A stretch of DNA of 64,000 nt from Bowmanella sp. JS7-9. GTDB taxonomy: Bacteria > Pseudomonadota > Gammaproteobacteria > Enterobacterales > Alteromonadaceae. The number at the start of each line of letters is the position of its first letter. The first letter of the stretch is position 1. The translations under genes and the position numbers were made by a program. The notes under the pieces are model-generated. The model was not told where the DNA came from. It was given only the letters and a program-made list of their open reading frames with translations, and ran no database searches. This document shows positions 62,644 to 64,000 of this stretch, in pieces. The DNA is taken from contig NZ_JXSY01000003.1 of the NCBI RefSeq assembly GCF_004329715.1, forward strand, positions 62,001 to 126,000, written 5' to 3'.

Positions 62644-63879
62644 TTAGTGGCCTAACACCTCAGTCGGATTCAGTCGCGCCGCCCGCACTGCGGGATATAA
62701 GGTTGCCAATAAGGTCAGTAATAGCGCAATGATTACCGTCACGATGACATCAGCAAGTTGTAACTGACTCGGCAAAAAATCAATAAAATACACATCGCCG
62801 GACAACAGACGGGTACCACTGATCTTTTCAAACCAACGCGCCACATCACTGAGATATAAGCTTAATACGGCGCCAAAACCCGCGCCTAATAAAGTCCCGA
62901 TAGCACCGTTAATCAGGCCCTGATAGACAAACGTGCGCATAATCAAGCCCTGCCCCGCGCCCATGGTCATCAACATGGCTATTTCCGCCTGTTTATCCGA
63001 CACGGCCATAATCTGTGCCGACACAATATTAAAACAGGCCACGGCAATCACCAGGGTTAACACCACATACACCACCTGACGAACTAACAGAATATCCTGA
63101 TACAGGTCACCCTGAGTGCGGGTCCAATCCGACATATACACCATCTGGTGCATTTGATTGCCGATTTCACGCACCTTGCGCGGCGCATCAAACGGATCGC
63201 TAAAATACAGCTGCAGGCCCTTTACGCCCTCACTGATTGCCAGTAACTCAGCAGCGTAGTCCAAATGCATCATGGCAAGATGCGCATCCACCTGACTGTT
63301 GAGCGAAATCGACCCGGCCACAGTCAGCCACACGGATTTGGGCGCCAGAAAACGTCCATCGTCAGCAACCTGTGGTAACAACAACTGCAGACTGTCTCCC
63401 GCTTTGACGTCCAATGTTTGTTTGAGACTTTCCCCCAGCAAAATACTGTGAGGGTTTGCAGCGAACGCAGGCCATGCTTGTAAATCATGCCCAGCCAGTG
63501 AGGGACTGTCTTTCGCCAGTGGCGCAGAGACCGCCTGGATTTGCACTGCCTTCAACTGATTCGCCTGTTGCAACAAGCCGGTAACCTTGATAACCGGTTG
63601 CATAAAGGTTACCGCAGGATCCTTTAACATCGACGCCATAGTGGCTTGCCAATCTGCTAATCCGGCGTCCTGTACGGCGGTAAATTCGCCATGGGGGATC
63701 ACGGCAAGCAGATTATTACGCAGTTCGCGCTCAAACCCATTCATCACCGACAGGATAACGATCAATGCGAAACAGCCAATGGCAATCCCAATGGTCGAAG
63801 ACGCGGACATAAACGCCGTTAAACCATTTTGCCGTTTGCCTCTTGCCAAACGCCAGGCGAGTAACGTGCTTAACGGCAT
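62644..63879 (-). CDS. lolE: Lipoprotein-releasing ABC transporter permease (LolE/LolC)
   Basis: An inner-membrane permease of the LolCDE complex, which releases mature lipoproteins to LolA (411 aa; E. coli LolC 399, LolE 414). Four membrane helices: one at the N-terminus (AIGCFALIVILSVMNGFERE), a large periplasmic domain (about 50–265), then three at the C-terminus ending in YPAVRAARLNPTEVLGH. LolC and LolE are paralogues; LolE is chosen because the gene follows lolD as in E. coli. Its start overlaps the lolD stop by 10 bases. Confidence 0.87.
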   Translation of the reverse strand: MPLSTLLAWRLARGKRQNGLTAFMSASSTIGIAIGCFALIVILSVMNGFERELRNNLLAVIPHGEFTAVQDAGLADWQATMASMLKDPAVTFMQPVIKVTGLLQQANQLKAVQIQAVSAPLAKDSPSLAGHDLQAWPAFAANPHSILLGESLKQTLDVKAGDSLQLLLPQVADDGRFLAPKSVWLTVAGSISLNSQVDAHLAMMHLDYAAELLAISEGVKGLQLYFSDPFDAPRKVREIGNQMHQMVYMSDWTRTQGDLYQDILLVRQVVYVVLTLVIAVACFNIVSAQIMAVSDKQAEIAMLMTMGAGQGLIMRTFVYQGLINGAIGTLLGAGFGAVLSLYLSDVARWFEKISGTRLLSGDVYFIDFLPSQLQLADVIVTVIIALLLTLLATLYPAVRAARLNPTEVLGH

Positions 63880-64000
63880 ACCTGCTCCAGTACACCATGA
63901 TGCAACTGAAAGGTTTTATCCATGCGCGCCGCCAGTGCCCGGTCATGGGTCACCACCACAAACGCGGTATCCAGTTGGGTTTTCAGCTCACCTAACAGCT
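63870..64000 (-). CDS. lolD: LolD ATP-binding protein, C-terminal part (partial)
   Basis: The gene runs off the right edge. The visible 42 residues on the minus strand, ending at a stop at 63870–63872, read LLGELKTQLDTAFVVVTHDR and continue with AARMDKTFQLHHGVLEQVCR. The VVTHD switch-His motif and MDKTFQLHHGVL match the end of LolD, the ATPase of the lipoprotein-releasing complex. The Walker A region lies outside the window. It overlaps lolE by 10 bases. Confidence 0.88.
   Translation of the reverse strand, partial: LLGELKTQLDTAFVVVTHDRALAARMDKTFQLHHGVLEQVCR

Noticed and set aside
62635-62652. A terminator between DUF2062 and lolE
   Set aside because: GGCCAC/GTGGCC forms a stem, but no T run follows on either strand and it includes the lolE stop.
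1-64000. CRISPR arrays, tRNA or rRNA genes, insertion sequences and prophage genes
   Set aside because: None seen: no regularly spaced repeats, no cloverleaf sequences and no transposase or integrase reading frames.

Overview
The window looks like chromosomal core DNA of a marine gammaproteobacterium, most likely in or near Alteromonadaceae. This is inferred from gene content and order, not from a database search. Two E. coli-like neighbourhoods are preserved: pyrD–zapC–rlmKL–uup … rmf–fabA, and lolDE–comEC–msbA–lpxK–(Trm112 protein)–kdsB. The proQ–prc pair and a 1610-residue NAD-dependent glutamate dehydrogenase fit the same group. I see no rRNA, tRNA, prophage, insertion sequence or CRISPR array.

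Layout. 1–6.4 kb: end of an unidentified gene, rluF, a glutathionylspermidine synthetase/amidase with a small DMT membrane protein behind it, a membrane protein of unknown function, an N-acyl-D-amino-acid deacylase-type amidohydrolase and a YdcH-like protein. 6.5–10.4 kb: a FAN1-like VRR-NUC nuclease gene overlapping an XPD/DinG-like helicase gene that carries its own N-terminal nuclease-like domain. 10.4–13.6 kb: prpE and glgC, whose 3' ends overlap. 13.7–22.9 kb: a small DNA-binding-like protein, fabA behind a FabR-like operator, rmf (58 codons), a DUF3466 surface protein, uup, a glutaredoxin-like protein, rlmKL, zapC and pyrD. 22.9–27.8 kb: gdhB.

27.9–34.8 kb holds the most interesting block: DUF1302 beta-barrel, DUF1329 (LolA/LolB-like), Ycf48-like propeller and an MMPL/RND pump. 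Together they could span the inner membrane, periplasm and outer membrane as a transport route for a hydrophobic substrate. 34.9–44.5 kb: pepN with a DUF2835 gene, an NhaC antiporter, an NSS transporter, then lipoprotein–msrC–acidic protein–proQ–prc. 44.6–51.2 kb: rsmF, a candidate small RNA with three hairpins, a gamma-carbonic anhydrase-like protein, tesB, an unusual Ser/Thr kinase, rlmJ and an unknown exported protein. 51.3–55.1 kb: branched-chain 2-oxoacid dehydrogenase E1alpha, E1beta and E2, without E3. 55.4–64 kb: an SDR enzyme, kdsB, Trm112 protein, lpxK, msbA, comEC, a DUF2062 protein, lolE and the end of lolD.

Several genes start with GTG or TTG (pyrD, uup, rlmKL, tesB, lpxK, nhaC); those starts are chosen from Shine-Dalgarno position and known N-termini. 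Many neighbours overlap by 4 bases (ATGA or TTGA), which indicates tightly packed, translationally coupled operons. Envelope biogenesis (lipid A, Kdo, lipoprotein sorting), RNA modification (rluF, rlmKL, rsmF, rlmJ) and acyl-CoA or amino-acid catabolism (prpE, bkd, tesB, gdhB, pepN) dominate.
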